A stretch of 64,000 nucleotides of DNA, taken from contig NZ_JACCIU010000001.1 in NCBI RefSeq assembly GCF_019303535.1, forward strand, positions 868,001 through 932,000, given 5' to 3'. The notes under the pieces are model-generated. The model was not told the origin of the DNA and did no database searches. It worked only from the letters and a program-made list of their open reading frames with translations. Every line of letters begins with the position of its first letter. Position 1 is the first letter of the stretch. The stretch comes from Lactobacillus sp. Sy-1. Its GTDB lineage: Bacteria; Bacillota; Bacilli; Lactobacillales; Lactobacillaceae. Shown piece after piece: positions 25,992 through 36,306 of this stretch. The position numbers were made by a program, and so were the translations under genes.

Positions 25992-26019
25992 AAAAAGCAG
26001 GTGGCTACCTGCTTTTTTT
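25992..26019 (+). terminator. Terminator between clpX and ysxC
   Basis: AAAAAGCAGGT (25992-26002) with ACCTGCTTTTT (26007-26017), tetraloop GGCT. The next gene's ribosome site follows within ten bases, so ysxC probably depends on read-through. Confidence 0.88.
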
Positions 26020-26031
26020 AAGGAGAAAAAT

Positions 26032-26613
26032 ATGGATGTTCATAATGTTAACTTATTAATTAGTGCCGTGAGTCCGAGTCAATACCCTAAAACTGGGTAT
26101 CCTGAAATTGCATTGGTGGGGCGTTCTAACGTTGGAAAGTCTTCACTAACGAATACGCTAATCAATCGGAAAAACTACGCTCATACTTCTAATCAACCTG
26201 GGAAGACCCAGACCCTTAACTTTTATGAAGTTGAGGACGCGCTTTACTTTGTCGATGTTCCTGGTTATGGATATGCCAGAGTATCAAAGGCGGAACGTGA
26301 AAAATGGGGGACCATGATTGAAACCTACCTCACCCAACGGCCCCAATTAAAGGGGGTTATTTTGCTAGTTGATGGACGGCATGATCTGACACAAGATGAT
26401 CGTCAAATGGCTGAATGGTTAGATTACTTCGATGTTCCACGGTTAGTGGTTGCTACTAAAATGGATAAAATTGCCGGTGGAAAGTGGAATAAACAGGCTA
26501 GTATGATTCATAAGGCGATTCAAGTCGATGATGATGACCTAGTGATGTTTTCAGCTAAGACTAAGCGTGGCAAAGATCAGGTTTGGGAATGGATTGAAAA
26601 CCAAATCAACTAA
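26032..26613 (+). CDS. engB: Ribosome biogenesis GTPase YsxC/EngB
   Basis: A 193-residue GTPase of the TrmE-Era-EngA-EngB-Septin group needed for 50S assembly. G1 is GRSNVGKS (residues 30-37), G3 is DVPGYG, G4 is TKMD and G5 is FSAK. Its ribosome site AAGGAGAAA sits in the tail of the clpX terminator, so expression is probably tied to read-through from clpX. Confidence 0.96.
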   Translation: MDVHNVNLLISAVSPSQYPKTGYPEIALVGRSNVGKSSLTNTLINRKNYAHTSNQPGKTQTLNFYEVEDALYFVDVPGYGYARVSKAEREKWGTMIETYLTQRPQLKGVILLVDGRHDLTQDDRQMAEWLDYFDVPRLVVATKMDKIAGGKWNKQASMIHKAIQVDDDDLVMFSAKTKRGKDQVWEWIENQIN

Positions 26614-26640
26614 AAAATAGCTCTCATTCCGAGAGCTATT
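26612..26640. terminator. Terminator between engB and a convergent small gene
   Basis: AATAGCTCTC (26616-26625) pairs perfectly with GAGAGCTATT (26631-26640). The A run at 26612-26617 becomes a T tract on the minus strand, so it mainly serves the small gene at 26648; its plus-strand T run is poor. Confidence 0.8.
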
Positions 26641-26647
26641 AGTGTTC

Positions 26648-26821
26648 TTATTTATCTGTTCGATCTTGGGAAAGAATCTTATTTTTATTATTTCCCTTAT
26701 CCTTGCTCTTCTTTTCAGCTTTTTTCATGAACTTATCACGATCGTTATCCTTTGGATCGATTTGAGCAAACTTGCCAAGCATTTTGTCTAAGTCATTTTG
26801 CATATTAATTTTTAATCCCAT
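26648..26821 (-). CDS. Small basic protein (57 aa), unannotated-size gene
   Basis: A 57-codon gene on the minus strand starting MGLKINMQNDLDKMLGKFAQ, continuing with IDPKDNDRDKFMKKAEKKSK and ending SQDRTDK. The N-terminal half is amphipathic and the rest strongly charged with a Lys/Asn-rich tail, so it is soluble and possibly nucleic-acid or ribosome associated (inference). Support: AGGAGA eight bases before the ATG, a good promoter (26851-26879) and a strong terminator just after the stop. It reminds me of small lactic-acid-bacteria proteins of the SPJ_0845 type, but I am not sure. The gene lies between engB and uvrC. Confidence 0.75.
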   Translation of the reverse strand: MGLKINMQNDLDKMLGKFAQIDPKDNDRDKFMKKAEKKSKDKGNNKNKILSQDRTDK

Positions 26822-26850
26822 AATTACATCTCCTGACTTTATTTTATTTT

Positions 26851-26879
26851 ATAATAGCAGAAACTGCTTTGTTTGTCAT
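26851..26879 (-). promoter_or_regulatory. Promoter for the 57-aa gene
   Basis: On the minus strand: ATGACA (26879-26874), 17 bases, TATTAT (26856-26851). The spacer contains the inverted repeat AGCAG-AAA-CTGCT (26856-26868), which also lies just upstream of uvrC and could be an operator. Confidence 0.55.
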
Positions 26880-26895
26880 ATAAGGAAGTGATAAT

Positions 26896-28698
26896 TTGGC
26901 AACTGAACACATTGAAAATAAATTAAAATTATTGCCCGATTTACCTGGTTGTTACTTAATGAAGGATCAGAACGGGCATATTATCTACGTCGGTAAAGCC
27001 AAAAATTTAAAAAACCGGGTTCGCTCGTATTTTAAGAGTAGTCATACTGGGAAAACGGCTAAACTAGTTTCAACAATCCGTGATTTCGAAACGATCATTA
27101 CCTCAACCGATAAGGAGGCCTTTCTTCTCGAAATTACGTTAATTCAAAAGCATCGCCCATATTTTAATATCCAATTAAAACAGGGAAATAATGGGTATCC
27201 ATATATTAAAATCACTAATGAACGTGATCCACGGTTGTTGATCGTGAATGCAGTTAAAAATGATGGGGGTTATTACTTTGGCCCATATCCCAATGTCTAT
27301 GCTGCTGATGAGACGCTAAATTTTTTACAAAAGATGTATCCACTAAGACGCTGTAATGGGTTCCAACATCGGCCGTGTTTGTACTACCACATGGGGCAGT
27401 GTTTAGGGGCGTGCTTTAAGACCGTTCCGAAGGCTGAATACGAAAAACAAATTAAAAAAATTAAGTCCTTTTTAAACGGAAACGTTACGGTTGCCAAGAA
27501 AACGTTATCCCAAAAAATGCATGAAGCGGCTAATAACTTGGAATTCGAGCGGGCAGCGGACCTTCGGGACCAGTTGAAATACATTGAAGTCACCGTTGAG
27601 AAGCAAAAGATCATTTCACAAGACACCACCCCCCGTGATATTTTTAATTTTTACTTTAACAAGGGGTGGATTTCCATTCAGGTCTTTTTCATTCGGCAAG
27701 CACGTTTAATGAAACGAATCAAGCGGGTGTTCCCAGTTGTTAATTCCGCTAATGAAGAAATGACCAGTTTTATTGTTCAATTTTATCAACAACGTGATCA
27801 GCCCATTCCCAAGGAAATCTTAGTTCCATCAGAACTTCCTAAGGATGTTTTGAGCAAGGTGTTAGATGTTGCAGTCAGAACCCCACAACGGGGTCAAAAA
27901 CGCGACCTGTTAGAAATGGCTGGTAAAAATGCTAAGCTGGTACTGGATGAAAAATTCCGTCTGATTGAATTGGATCAGCTGAAAACAACGGGAGCAATGA
28001 ATGAATTGACCGATGTCTTAGGACTACCCCATGGTCATCGAATCGAGGCGTTCGATCATTCCCATATTCAAGGAACCGACTTAGTTTCCGCCATGGTCGT
28101 GTTTGAAGACGGCCAACCCAATCGCAAACTGTATCGGAAGTATAAACTAACGACCGTTGACCATGCTGATGAAACAGCCAGTACAAAGGAAGTAATTAGG
28201 CGTCGGTATTCCAGGCTGTTAAAAGAGCATGCTGAGCTTCCAGATCTAATTTTAATGGATGGTGGAGAAATCCAAATGAATGCGGTCAAGGACGTTCTCA
28301 TCAACGAATTAGGTCTCTCGATCCCAGTTGCTGGAATGGTTAAAAACGATAAGCATAAGACAGCTGATTTACTATTTGGGAACTCTGATCAACCATTAAA
28401 TTTGAATCCCAAGAGCCAGGCTTTTTACCTGGTTCAACGAGTCCAAGATGAGGTCCATCGATTTGCGATTAGTTTTCACCGGCAGGTGCATACTAAACAC
28501 TCGTTAAGTTCCCGCCTGGACGGAATTAAGGGGGTTGGTCCAAAGACCCGGAATAAATTACTCCGCCACTTTGGATCAATGAAACACATTGAAGATGCTA
28601 GCATTAGTGAAATCGAGTCAATTGGAATATCCAGTACGGTTGCCCAAACGATTAAGTTTAGCTTGAATAAGACCCCTTCAGAATCCAAGAAAAGTTAG
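26896..28698 (+). CDS. uvrC: UvrABC excinuclease subunit C
   Basis: A 600-residue nuclease making both incisions during nucleotide excision repair with UvrA and UvrB. It has an N-terminal GIY-YIG domain (LPGCYLMKDQNGHIIYVGKAKNLKNR), the Cys-rich PLRRCNG/RPCLYYHMGQCLGAC segment, a UVR domain for UvrB contact (about 198-233), a C-terminal RNase H-like endonuclease domain (EAFDHSHIQGTDLVSAMVVF) and a helix-hairpin-helix pair at the end (IKGVGPKTRNKLLRHFG). The start is TTG 26896 after AAGGAAGTG. I see no LexA box in its upstream region. Confidence 0.97.
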   Translation: MATEHIENKLKLLPDLPGCYLMKDQNGHIIYVGKAKNLKNRVRSYFKSSHTGKTAKLVSTIRDFETIITSTDKEAFLLEITLIQKHRPYFNIQLKQGNNGYPYIKITNERDPRLLIVNAVKNDGGYYFGPYPNVYAADETLNFLQKMYPLRRCNGFQHRPCLYYHMGQCLGACFKTVPKAEYEKQIKKIKSFLNGNVTVAKKTLSQKMHEAANNLEFERAADLRDQLKYIEVTVEKQKIISQDTTPRDIFNFYFNKGWISIQVFFIRQARLMKRIKRVFPVVNSANEEMTSFIVQFYQQRDQPIPKEILVPSELPKDVLSKVLDVAVRTPQRGQKRDLLEMAGKNAKLVLDEKFRLIELDQLKTTGAMNELTDVLGLPHGHRIEAFDHSHIQGTDLVSAMVVFEDGQPNRKLYRKYKLTTVDHADETASTKEVIRRRYSRLLKEHAELPDLILMDGGEIQMNAVKDVLINELGLSIPVAGMVKNDKHKTADLLFGNSDQPLNLNPKSQAFYLVQRVQDEVHRFAISFHRQVHTKHSLSSRLDGIKGVGPKTRNKLLRHFGSMKHIEDASISEIESIGISSTVAQTIKFSLNKTPSESKKS

Positions 28699-28759
28699 CT
28701 ATCGACATAAAGTTATAATATAATTAATAATATAATTAATTAGGGTTAGGAGAATAAAA

Positions 28760-30043
28760 TTGTTTGTAGATCAAGTTAAAATTAAAGTTCAAGCCGGTAA
28801 GGGCGGGGACGGCGTTGTTGGTTGGCGGCGTGAAAAATACGTTCCCAATGGAGGACCTGCTGGTGGTGATGGTGGCCATGGTGGAAACGTTGTCTTCCAA
28901 GTGGATAGTGGAATGAGTACTTTGATGGATTTTCACTATAGCCAAAAGTTTAAAGCAGCCAATGGAAATAACGGTGGAAATAAGAAAATGACTGGTAAAA
29001 GTGGGGATGACTTGGTGATTAACGTTCCTGAAGGAACCAGTATTTATAATGACGACACTAACCGGTTGGTTTGTGACCTAGTCAATCCTGGTGATCAGTT
29101 CGTGGTTGCAAATGGTGGTCGTGGTGGTCGTGGAAACGTTCATTTTGCGTCTGCTAAAAATTCGGCTCCTGAAATTGCTGAAAACGGTGAACCAGGTGAA
29201 GGATTCGGGGTGCGCTTAGAATTAAAGTTGTTAGCCGATGTTGGATTAGTTGGCTTCCCATCAGTTGGGAAGTCGACCCTCCTATCTGCTGTGACCAGTT
29301 CTAAGCCTAAGGTTGCCGATTATCACTTTACAACCTTAGTCCCCAACTTAGGGATGGTGCGGTTGAACGATGGCCGGGACTTCGTAATTGCCGATTTACC
29401 AGGACTGATTGAAGGGGCTTCCACTGGGACTGGATTAGGGTTCCAATTTTTACGCCACGTTGAACGGACACGGGTCATTTTACACTTGGTTGACATGAGC
29501 GGGCTAGAAGGCCGCGATCCATTCGTTGATTATCAAAAAATTAATCAAGAATTGGCGAAATACGATGAAAACCTACTCTTAAGACCCCAAATTATCGTTG
29601 CAACTAAGATGGACATGCCTGATTCTGAAGAAAATCTAAAAACCTTTACTGCTAAGGTAAATGCAGAGGGAACGAAGCATGAAATCATTGCCATTTCATC
29701 GGTTACCCACAGTGGACTAACCAAGTTAATTGGCGCTACCGCTGATTTACTTGATGAAACGCCTAAGTTCCCAATTACCGATGTAGAAGAAGAGGTAACG
29801 ATTGAAGATGGAGTTGAAGAGGCACCATTTACAATTACCCATGAAGAAGATGGCAGTTGGACCCTATCCGGAAATCGCCTTGAAAAGTTATTCCAAATGA
29901 CGAACACGGACCATGAACAATCAATGCTTAGGTTCGCACGTCAATTACGTGGCATGGGAGTCGATGAGGCCCTCCGTGATCATGGTGCACAGGACGGCGA
30001 CACGGTTAATATTTTGGACTTTTCATTTACCTATGAAGATTAA
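28760..30043 (+). CDS. obgE: GTPase ObgE/CgtA
   Basis: A 427-residue ribosome-associated GTPase for 50S assembly and stress control. It has the glycine-rich Obg domain (about 1-158; [20 protein letters not shown]), a G domain with G1 [10 protein letters not shown]3 [10 protein letters not shown] and G4 TKMD, and a C-terminal OCT domain (about 350-427; [18 protein letters not shown]). The start is TTG 28760 with TTAGGAG upstream. AT-rich TATAAT sequences lie just before it, but a clear promoter cannot be singled out. It is followed closely by an acyltransferase gene. Confidence 0.96.
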   Translation: MFVDQVKIKVQAGKGGDGVVGWRREKYVPNGGPAGGDGGHGGNVVFQVDSGMSTLMDFHYSQKFKAANGNNGGNKKMTGKSGDDLVINVPEGTSIYNDDTNRLVCDLVNPGDQFVVANGGRGGRGNVHFASAKNSAPEIAENGEPGEGFGVRLELKLLADVGLVGFPSVGKSTLLSAVTSSKPKVADYHFTTLVPNLGMVRLNDGRDFVIADLPGLIEGASTGTGLGFQFLRHVERTRVILHLVDMSGLEGRDPFVDYQKINQELAKYDENLLLRPQIIVATKMDMPDSEENLKTFTAKVNAEGTKHEIIAISSVTHSGLTKLIGATADLLDETPKFPITDVEEEVTIEDGVEEAPFTITHEEDGSWTLSGNRLEKLFQMTNTDHEQSMLRFARQLRGMGVDEALRDHGAQDGDTVNILDFSFTYED

Positions 30044-30054
30044 TGGGGGGCTAG

Positions 30055-31953
30055 ATGCAAAGCAAAAGCACTAAAAATGACAACCGGAGATATATCACCG
30101 GGCTGGATGGAATTAGAGCAATTGCGGTAATTGCGGTAATTATCTATCACTTATTGCCATTCAGTATTAAGGGTGGATACCTCGGGGTATCAATCTTTTT
30201 TACTGTTTCAGGGTATTTGATTACTGATTTACTAATGCAGGAATGGGAACGAACTGGAACCATTAATCTCAAATCATTCTATTATCGGCGGGTAAGACGA
30301 CTCTATCCGGCACTATTTACGATGGTGATTGGAACGGGGGCCTATATTACCCTTTTTCAACGGGGGCTCCTAAAAAACTTAGGGGTGTCAATTTGGACTA
30401 ATTTACTTTACGTTTATAACTGGTGGGAAATCGACAATGGACAAAGCTACTTTGACCGTTTTCAAGGAGAATCACCGTTTACCCATCTGTGGTCACTTTC
30501 AATCGAAGCGCAGTACTACCTAGTTTGGCCCATTTTATTGATTCTCTTACTGCTGATTTTGAAATTGAGGATTAGAATTTTTTTCTTTTTAACGTTAGCT
30601 TCTTTCTCAGGCGCAGCCTGGATGACGTATGTGTACGCGCATACCGATAATATTAACCGGGTGTACTACGGAACTGACACAAGGATGTTTTCAATTCTTT
30701 TTGGGGTGGCATTAGCGGCACTTTGGCCATCGAATCAATTAAAGCATAACCTAACCCCAATGCTAAAGACACTTGTTAATTGCTTAGGGTTAAGTGCTTT
30801 GACTGGTATTATTTGGTTACTGTTCACGCTATCAGGGCAAAGTGCGGCTACTTATACCTGGGGGATGCTCCTTATTACCATCTTCACCACCCTCTTAATT
30901 GCCACCTGTGTTCATCCAGGTGGCAGTATCAATCAAATGCTAACTAATCCTGTATTTAGATGGATTGGAACCCGAAGCTATGGAATTTACCTATATCAAT
31001 TTCCGGTAATGATTTTTTATGAGATAAGGGGAATTTCGATTGGTGAGCATCCGTTTATGAATGCACTGGTCGAAATTGCAATTATCTTAACGATTAGTGA
31101 ATTATCGTATCGATTTATCGAGGAACCAATTCGCCACTTTAATTTTAAAAGTCTCAGGGTTCACATTACAGAGTTCTTTAAGCTTCATTCTCAATTTGGC
31201 TTAAAGCGCTTAATTGTGGTTCCCGTGGTGGTTTTAATTGTAATTTGCGGATATGGAGCCTCCCACCCCAGTAGTGAGCAGGCCGATGCAGGGGATTTGA
31301 AACGAGATATTCAAAATAATCAAAAGGCAGTCCAAAAGAAGAACCGTCTTTTAGCTAAGCAACGGGCAGCTAAAAATAATGCTGCAAATTCTTCAGTGCC
31401 CAAAAATACTGTAAAGTTAACGGGTGCTGATGCTAAAATTGCGAAGGACTATGATCTTAATTCCAACCAGGTCACAAGGGCAAAGCAATTTCAACTTACA
31501 GCGGTTGGAGACTCGATTATGGCTGATGCTTCAGCTGACTTACAGAAGGTCTTTCCAAATGCCTATGTCTCAGCTCAGGTCGGACGTCAGATATGGCAAA
31601 CACCAGGGGTAGTTAATCAGCTCAAGGGGTCAAATGCACTAGCTCCAAATGTAATTCTTAACTTGGGAACCAACAGTCCAATGAATCCTGATCAAATGGA
31701 ACGGGTAATTAAAGAAATTGGTCCTGGTCACCAGATTTATTGGATCAATGTCCATGTCCCAACCAGGTATTGGGAGGGACAGGTCAATAATGTAATTCAG
31801 GGGGCTGCGAAAAACCACCCTAATTTCCATGTTATTGATTGGTACCAAGCAAGTAGGAACCAAACATCGTGGTTCTGGGATGATCACGTTCACCCAAATC
31901 CGACTGGCAACTTGAAATACGTTAGTTTAATTGCCAAAACCATTTTTAAATAA
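30055..31953 (+). CDS. Peptidoglycan O-acetyltransferase-type protein (OatA-like)
   Basis: A 632-residue membrane protein with an N-terminal acyltransferase-3 domain of about ten helices (GLDGIRAIAVIAVIIYHL; FFTVSGYLITDLL; RRVRRLYPAL), then a Lys/Ala-rich linker (about 420-455) and a C-terminal extracellular SGNH hydrolase domain. The catalytic Ser is in VGDSIM, the oxyanion Asn in LGTNS and the Asp/His pair in WDDHVHP. This layout matches OatA, which O-acetylates MurNAc and gives lysozyme resistance; transfer to another wall polymer cannot be excluded. It begins 12 bases after obgE. Confidence 0.88.
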   Translation: MQSKSTKNDNRRYITGLDGIRAIAVIAVIIYHLLPFSIKGGYLGVSIFFTVSGYLITDLLMQEWERTGTINLKSFYYRRVRRLYPALFTMVIGTGAYITLFQRGLLKNLGVSIWTNLLYVYNWWEIDNGQSYFDRFQGESPFTHLWSLSIEAQYYLVWPILLILLLLILKLRIRIFFFLTLASFSGAAWMTYVYAHTDNINRVYYGTDTRMFSILFGVALAALWPSNQLKHNLTPMLKTLVNCLGLSALTGIIWLLFTLSGQSAATYTWGMLLITIFTTLLIATCVHPGGSINQMLTNPVFRWIGTRSYGIYLYQFPVMIFYEIRGISIGEHPFMNALVEIAIILTISELSYRFIEEPIRHFNFKSLRVHITEFFKLHSQFGLKRLIVVPVVVLIVICGYGASHPSSEQADAGDLKRDIQNNQKAVQKKNRLLAKQRAAKNNAANSSVPKNTVKLTGADAKIAKDYDLNSNQVTRAKQFQLTAVGDSIMADASADLQKVFPNAYVSAQVGRQIWQTPGVVNQLKGSNALAPNVILNLGTNSPMNPDQMERVIKEIGPGHQIYWINVHVPTRYWEGQVNNVIQGAAKNHPNFHVIDWYQASRNQTSWFWDDHVHPNPTGNLKYVSLIAKTIFK

Positions 31954-31984
31954 AAGTGCTTAGGTTATTCCTAAGCTCTTTTTG
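31952..31984 (+). terminator. Terminator after the acyltransferase gene
   Basis: GCTTAGG pairs with CCTAAGC around a TTATT loop, with flanking A and T runs. Confidence 0.9.
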
Positions 31985-32018
31985 CCTTGATTGTGATTTC
32001 AATCTCATAATCATATGC

Positions 32019-32036
32019 TACAATAATATTATTGTA
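32019..32036. promoter_or_regulatory. Perfect 18-bp palindrome over the rnz promoter
   Basis: TACAATAAT followed directly by ATTATTGTA. Its first six bases are the -10 (TACAAT, with TG at 32016-32017, an extended -10), so a bound dimer would block the promoter. TTTCAA at 31997-32002 is a possible -35. Confidence 0.55.
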
Positions 32037-32062
32037 ATTTTTAATAGATAAGAGGAAATATT

Positions 32063-33004
32063 ATGCAGATTGAATTTTTAGGAACTGGTTCAGGGGTTCC
32101 AGGGAAGTTTAGAAACGTTTCTTGTACAGCGTTACGTTTACTTGATGAGTGTAATTCGGTATGGTTATTTGACGTTGGTGAAGGAACTCAACAACAAATA
32201 TTACGCTCAAACTTAAAGCCGCGTAAAATTAATAAGATTTTTATTACCCATTTACATGGTGATCATATTTTTGGATTACCTGGATTACTTAGTAGTCGCT
32301 CATTTCAGGGTGGCGATACCCCATTAACCATTTATGGACCAAAGGGGATTAGGGACTTTGTTCAAGTTAGCCTTGGGGTTTCCAAAACGAAGTTATCTTA
32401 TAAAATTATTTATGAAGAATTAACCACGCCGGGTAAAATATTTGAAGATGATAAGTTTACTGTTTATATGAATACCCTTGACCATCAAATTGAATCGTTC
32501 GGGTATCGGGTTGAAGAACACGATCACCCAGGTGAATTATTGGTGGATAAATTAAAGGCGGCAGAGATTCCTTCAGGACCAATTTATGGTAGGATTAAGG
32601 CGGGTCAAGATGTTGAACTTCCTGATGGCCGGATGATTAGTGGTAAGGACTTCATAGGACGGGCACAAAAGGGGCGGATTGTTACAATTCTAGGGGATAC
32701 AAGAAAGAACCCCAATTCACTCGGCCTGGCTAAAAATGCTGATGTGTTAGTCCATGAAAGTACTTTTTCCAAGGATGAGGCTAGTTTAGCCCGAAACTAC
32801 TATCACTCTACGAACGTGCAGGCAGCCATTTTGGCTAAGAATGCTAATGTAAACAAACTTTTATTAACTCATATTTCATCACGATATACTGGTAAATTGG
32901 CAAACATGCTTCAAAAGCAAGCCCGCTCAATTTTTAAAAATACGTTTGTAGTTCGTGATTTTGATGTGGTTGACGTTCCATTTGATAAAAACCAAACTGT
33001 TTAA
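32063..33004 (+). CDS. rnz: Ribonuclease Z
   Basis: A 313-residue zinc-dependent tRNA 3' processing endonuclease of the MBL family. The zinc motif is THLHGDH (His63, His65, Asp67, His68), with LGDTR and the HESTF motif downstream, and an exosite region in the usual place. The gene starts ATG with GAGGAAAT upstream. It begins a transcript with the lapA-like gene, recJ and apt, all with short gaps. Confidence 0.96.
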   Translation: MQIEFLGTGSGVPGKFRNVSCTALRLLDECNSVWLFDVGEGTQQQILRSNLKPRKINKIFITHLHGDHIFGLPGLLSSRSFQGGDTPLTIYGPKGIRDFVQVSLGVSKTKLSYKIIYEELTTPGKIFEDDKFTVYMNTLDHQIESFGYRVEEHDHPGELLVDKLKAAEIPSGPIYGRIKAGQDVELPDGRMISGKDFIGRAQKGRIVTILGDTRKNPNSLGLAKNADVLVHESTFSKDEASLARNYYHSTNVQAAILAKNANVNKLLLTHISSRYTGKLANMLQKQARSIFKNTFVVRDFDVVDVPFDKNQTV

Positions 33005-33018
33005 GGATGATGATAAAG

Positions 33019-33372
33019 ATGAAAAAACAAGCTAAGCTGATTTTTATAGGAATTTTAGTTTTACTAGTGGTTGTATTTGCCCTAATTAATACCCAATCAG
33101 TATCAATTAACTTTGGGTTTGGGAATACCCTTAAGTTACCAATGATTGTGATGTTAATTCTATTGATTTTGATTGGAGCATTGATCAGTTTCTTAATGTC
33201 GACGACCTCATCGGTTACGAAGAGCCTTGATATTAAAAAACTTAATCAAGAAAAGGATGCTAAGGTTAGCCAACTGCAATCTGAGATTAATAATTTAAAA
33301 GCTGAATTAAAGAATGCCAACGCAAGTGCTAAAAAAGCAGCCCAATTAAGAAATGAAAAGCCTGAAAAATAA
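33019..33372 (+). CDS. LapA-domain membrane protein (DUF1049)
   Basis: A protein of about 117 residues with two transmembrane helices (about 5-26 and 37-60) separated by NTQSVSINFGFGNTLKLPM, the LapA/DUF1049 signature. It ends in a C-terminal coiled coil (about 72-112) of the form KLNQEKDAKVSQLQSEINNL. In E. coli the related LapA belongs to lipopolysaccharide control, which has no counterpart here, so its role in Gram-positives is unknown. Two more ATG codons occur at 33007 and 33010, but they overlap the AAGGA ribosome site; 33019 has better spacing. Confidence 0.78.
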   Translation: MKKQAKLIFIGILVLLVVVFALINTQSVSINFGFGNTLKLPMIVMLILLILIGALISFLMSTTSSVTKSLDIKKLNQEKDAKVSQLQSEINNLKAELKNANASAKKAAQLRNEKPEK

Positions 33373-33383
33373 AGAGGGATTAA

Positions 33384-35702
33384 ATGATTGATTCAAAATA
33401 TGAATGGCAATTGAATAGTGAAAATGTAAATGCTGAAAAAGTGCAAGCAACCGCTAGTGAGTTGGGACTTAATCCAGTGGCGGTCGAAATTCTTTTTCAA
33501 CGAGGCTATCAAGATCAGGCTGCAATTCACCGCTTTTTAAACCCGGATCCTAATGATTTGGGGGACCCATTCTTATTGCATGACATGGAAAAGGGAATTT
33601 CACGGATTACGGCTGCAATTGAGGCTGAAGAGCAAATTACAATCTACGGTGATTATGATGCTGACGGCTTGACTAGTACTGCAATCATGTATGAAACCCT
33701 TACTGAAATTGGTGCCAATGTCAATTATTACATTCCCAATCGGTTTAGTGATGGGTATGGTCCGAACGTTGATGCGTTTAATAAAATGATTGAATCAGGA
33801 ACGACCCTAATTATCACGGTTGATAATGGAGTAACTGGATTTGAACCGGTTGACTTTGCTAATCAACATCATTGTGATGTAATCATTACTGATCACCATG
33901 AGATTCCTGAACAGGGAGTTCCGGATGCCTATGCCGTAATTCACGCACGTTACCCTGGTGCCGAGTACCCATTTCACTTCTTTTCGGGAGCGGGCATTGC
34001 ATTTAAGGTGGCTACCGCACTTCTGGATGAAATTCCACAGGAATGCTTAGATTTAGTTACAATCGGGACGATTGCTGACCTAGTTTCATTAACCGGTGAA
34101 AATCGAATTTTAACTAAGTTTGGCTTTCAAGCAATCCAGAATACCCAACGTCCAGGGCTATTAAAAATTTTAGAATTAGCCAACCTCACTGCCAAACCAA
34201 TTACCGAACGTAGCATTGGATTTGGCATTGCTCCGCGCTTGAATGCGTTGGGAAGAATGGGGGATGCAAACGCCGGGGTTGAACTATTAACCACTGTAGA
34301 TGATGCTAGGGCGAATGAATTAGCCGAACAAATTGAAACGCTTAATACCAAACGGCGAAAATTAGTTACTGATATCTTTAAAGAGGCCTGCGAGCAAGTT
34401 GAGCAACCCCAAAATAAGGATAAGAAAACCATCCTGGTCGCAGGCGATAACTGGCACGAAGGGGTCGTTGGAATTGTCGCAAGTCGATTAGTAGATAAAT
34501 ATAATCGGCCAGCGGTGGTTTTAAATCTAGATTCGAAAACGGGGATTGCAAAGGGGTCTGGCCGAAGCATTGAGGGCTTCAACCTTTTTGCAGCCCTAGA
34601 ACCAGCACGGCAGTTGATGCTTAAATTTGGTGGCCATGCGATGGCGGTCGGATTATCTGTTGAGCAAGATGCGATTAATAAGGTTGCTGATGTTTTTGAG
34701 TCTAATTTTAAGCAACCCACTCGCCATGAACAATCAAAACCACGGCTAGTGATTGACGACAACATTAGTGTTGATCAAATTGATGAATCCTTAGTTGAGT
34801 CGTTAGCTAAAATGGCCCCTTACGGTACCGATAATCAGGAGCCAGTGTTTGAAGTGAAGCCCACAATGGTTGCAAATGTTCAGACGATGGGGAGCCGGAA
34901 TAGCCACCTGCGCTTTTCAATTAGCGGAAATCAAAATCGGATTAATGCGGTTGCATTTGGGAAAGCGAATTTAGTTGATGCCATCCAAGCATTGCCTAAT
35001 TCAATTGAACTAGCCGGAACGGTTGAAATGAATACTTGGAATAATCGTAGTTCTATTCAATTCATGGTTAAAGATATTCAGGCTGCTGGAATCGAGGTAA
35101 TTGATCGACGGACGGACCAATTAAATAAGCGGATGTTTACCGTTAACGCTACGTACGTATTTTTTAATCATAAGTTGATGGATAAACTAGCCCCCTACAT
35201 TAGTGAAAATAATAGTGTAATTTGGTATAATGACTTGTCGAAAGAAATGGTTTCCGACGTAGTTACAATCGTTGATTGTCCAGATACAATTGATGATTTA
35301 AAGAAAGTTGCTAATTTAATTGGTGATAGTAAGGTGATTTTATACCTCTTTAAGCCTAGTTTCATATATGCAAGTGGTTTACCGAGCCGTCAGCAATTTG
35401 GAATGCTTTTTAAGCTATTGAGTAGCCGTTCGGCTTTCAATATCAACCAAGCATTGAATCAAATTGCGACGCAGCTTAAACTAGACCGCAGTTTAGTTAT
35501 CTTTATGATTAAGGTGTTTCAAGAGCTTAGATTTGTTTCAATTACAAATGGCATATTGGAAATGACTCCGCACCCTTCTAAGCAAGATTTATTGGCCTCT
35601 GACTCCTATCATAAACGAAAGGTTCAACTAGAGTCTGAAAAACAATTATTGTTGCCAAATTCTGCTAGTCTAGTTACGCTGTTCAACAACTTGATCGTTT
35701 AA
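33384..35702 (+). CDS. recJ: Single-stranded-DNA exonuclease RecJ
   Basis: A 772-residue 5'-3' exonuclease for recombination and repair. The DHH-family motifs are intact ([23 protein letters not shown]), as are the DHHA1 part ([11 protein letters not shown]) and the OB-fold. The C-terminal 200 residues form an extra domain common in lactobacilli and other Firmicutes. AAAGAGGGA precedes ATG 33384. It is in the rnz-lapA-recJ-apt transcript; recJ-apt adjacency is conserved in Firmicutes. Confidence 0.95.
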   Translation: MIDSKYEWQLNSENVNAEKVQATASELGLNPVAVEILFQRGYQDQAAIHRFLNPDPNDLGDPFLLHDMEKGISRITAAIEAEEQITIYGDYDADGLTSTAIMYETLTEIGANVNYYIPNRFSDGYGPNVDAFNKMIESGTTLIITVDNGVTGFEPVDFANQHHCDVIITDHHEIPEQGVPDAYAVIHARYPGAEYPFHFFSGAGIAFKVATALLDEIPQECLDLVTIGTIADLVSLTGENRILTKFGFQAIQNTQRPGLLKILELANLTAKPITERSIGFGIAPRLNALGRMGDANAGVELLTTVDDARANELAEQIETLNTKRRKLVTDIFKEACEQVEQPQNKDKKTILVAGDNWHEGVVGIVASRLVDKYNRPAVVLNLDSKTGIAKGSGRSIEGFNLFAALEPARQLMLKFGGHAMAVGLSVEQDAINKVADVFESNFKQPTRHEQSKPRLVIDDNISVDQIDESLVESLAKMAPYGTDNQEPVFEVKPTMVANVQTMGSRNSHLRFSISGNQNRINAVAFGKANLVDAIQALPNSIELAGTVEMNTWNNRSSIQFMVKDIQAAGIEVIDRRTDQLNKRMFTVNATYVFFNHKLMDKLAPYISENNSVIWYNDLSKEMVSDVVTIVDCPDTIDDLKKVANLIGDSKVILYLFKPSFIYASGLPSRQQFGMLFKLLSSRSAFNINQALNQIATQLKLDRSLVIFMIKVFQELRFVSITNGILEMTPHPSKQDLLASDSYHKRKVQLESEKQLLLPNSASLVTLFNNLIV

Positions 35703-35724
35703 AATGACCGAAAGGGAGATAATA

Positions 35725-36243
35725 ATGGCATTAGATTTAAATGATTACATTGCTTCTTATAAGGACTTCCCGGAAAAGGGAATTATGTTCCGTGATATTT
35801 CACCACTGCTTGAAGATGGCCAAGCTTATAAGCAAGCAACTGATGAAATCGTTAGTTACGCACGTGATAAAAAGGTTGATATGGTGGTTGGACCTGAAGC
35901 TCGCGGTTTTATTGTGGGCTGTCCAGTTGCATACGACTTAGGAATTGGATTTGCGCCAGCTAGAAAAAAGGGCAAACTCCCTGGTAAGACCGTTAAAGCA
36001 TCTTATGGCCTTGAGTATGGTGAATCATCATTATACCTTCATGAAGGGGCGGTTAAGCCTGGCCAACGGGTCTTGGTTACCGATGATTTATTAGCCACTG
36101 GGGGAACAATTAGTGCTACAATTGAGTTAGTGGAAGACCTCGGCGGAATTGTAGTTGGGACCGCATTTTTAATTGAACTTGCGGACTTACACGGTCGCGA
36201 TAAAATCAAGGGTTATGACATGTTAAGCCTAATGAAATATTAA
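35725..36243 (+). CDS. apt: Adenine phosphoribosyltransferase
   Basis: A 172-residue purine-salvage enzyme converting adenine and PRPP to AMP. The PRPP-binding motif is [16 protein letters not shown], and [23 protein letters not shown] and the RKKGKLPG loop are typical. The start is ATG 35725, preceded by AAAGGGAG; the longer frame to ATG 35704 begins inside the recJ end region. No terminator is seen after it; the tRNA promoter follows within 20 bases. Confidence 0.96.
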   Translation: MALDLNDYIASYKDFPEKGIMFRDISPLLEDGQAYKQATDEIVSYARDKKVDMVVGPEARGFIVGCPVAYDLGIGFAPARKKGKLPGKTVKASYGLEYGESSLYLHEGAVKPGQRVLVTDDLLATGGTISATIELVEDLGGIVVGTAFLIELADLHGRDKIKGYDMLSLMKY

Positions 36244-36261
36244 TTAATGGCGTCAATGGTG

Positions 36262-36290
36262 TTTACAATTTTTTTACAAATTGCTATAAT
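36262..36290 (+). promoter_or_regulatory. Promoter for tRNA-Ser
   Basis: TTTACA (36262-36267), 17 bases and a perfect TATAAT (36285-36290), about 17 bases before the tRNA 5' end. Confidence 0.8.
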
Positions 36291-36306
36291 ATCATTATGC
36301 GCTTTT

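Noticed and set aside
32063-33004. Relation of rnz, rnjA, rnjB and the ComEC domain as a duplicated MBL cluster
   Set aside because: They share the metallo-beta-lactamase fold but belong to distinct ancient families; there is no sign of local duplication.
34127-34765. 212-codon antisense frame inside recJ
   Set aside because: It is a shadow of the recJ codon pattern, without a start signal or family features.
35660-35724. Purine riboswitch or regulator site before apt
   Set aside because: apt follows recJ directly with only a ribosome site; no aptamer-like structure fits.
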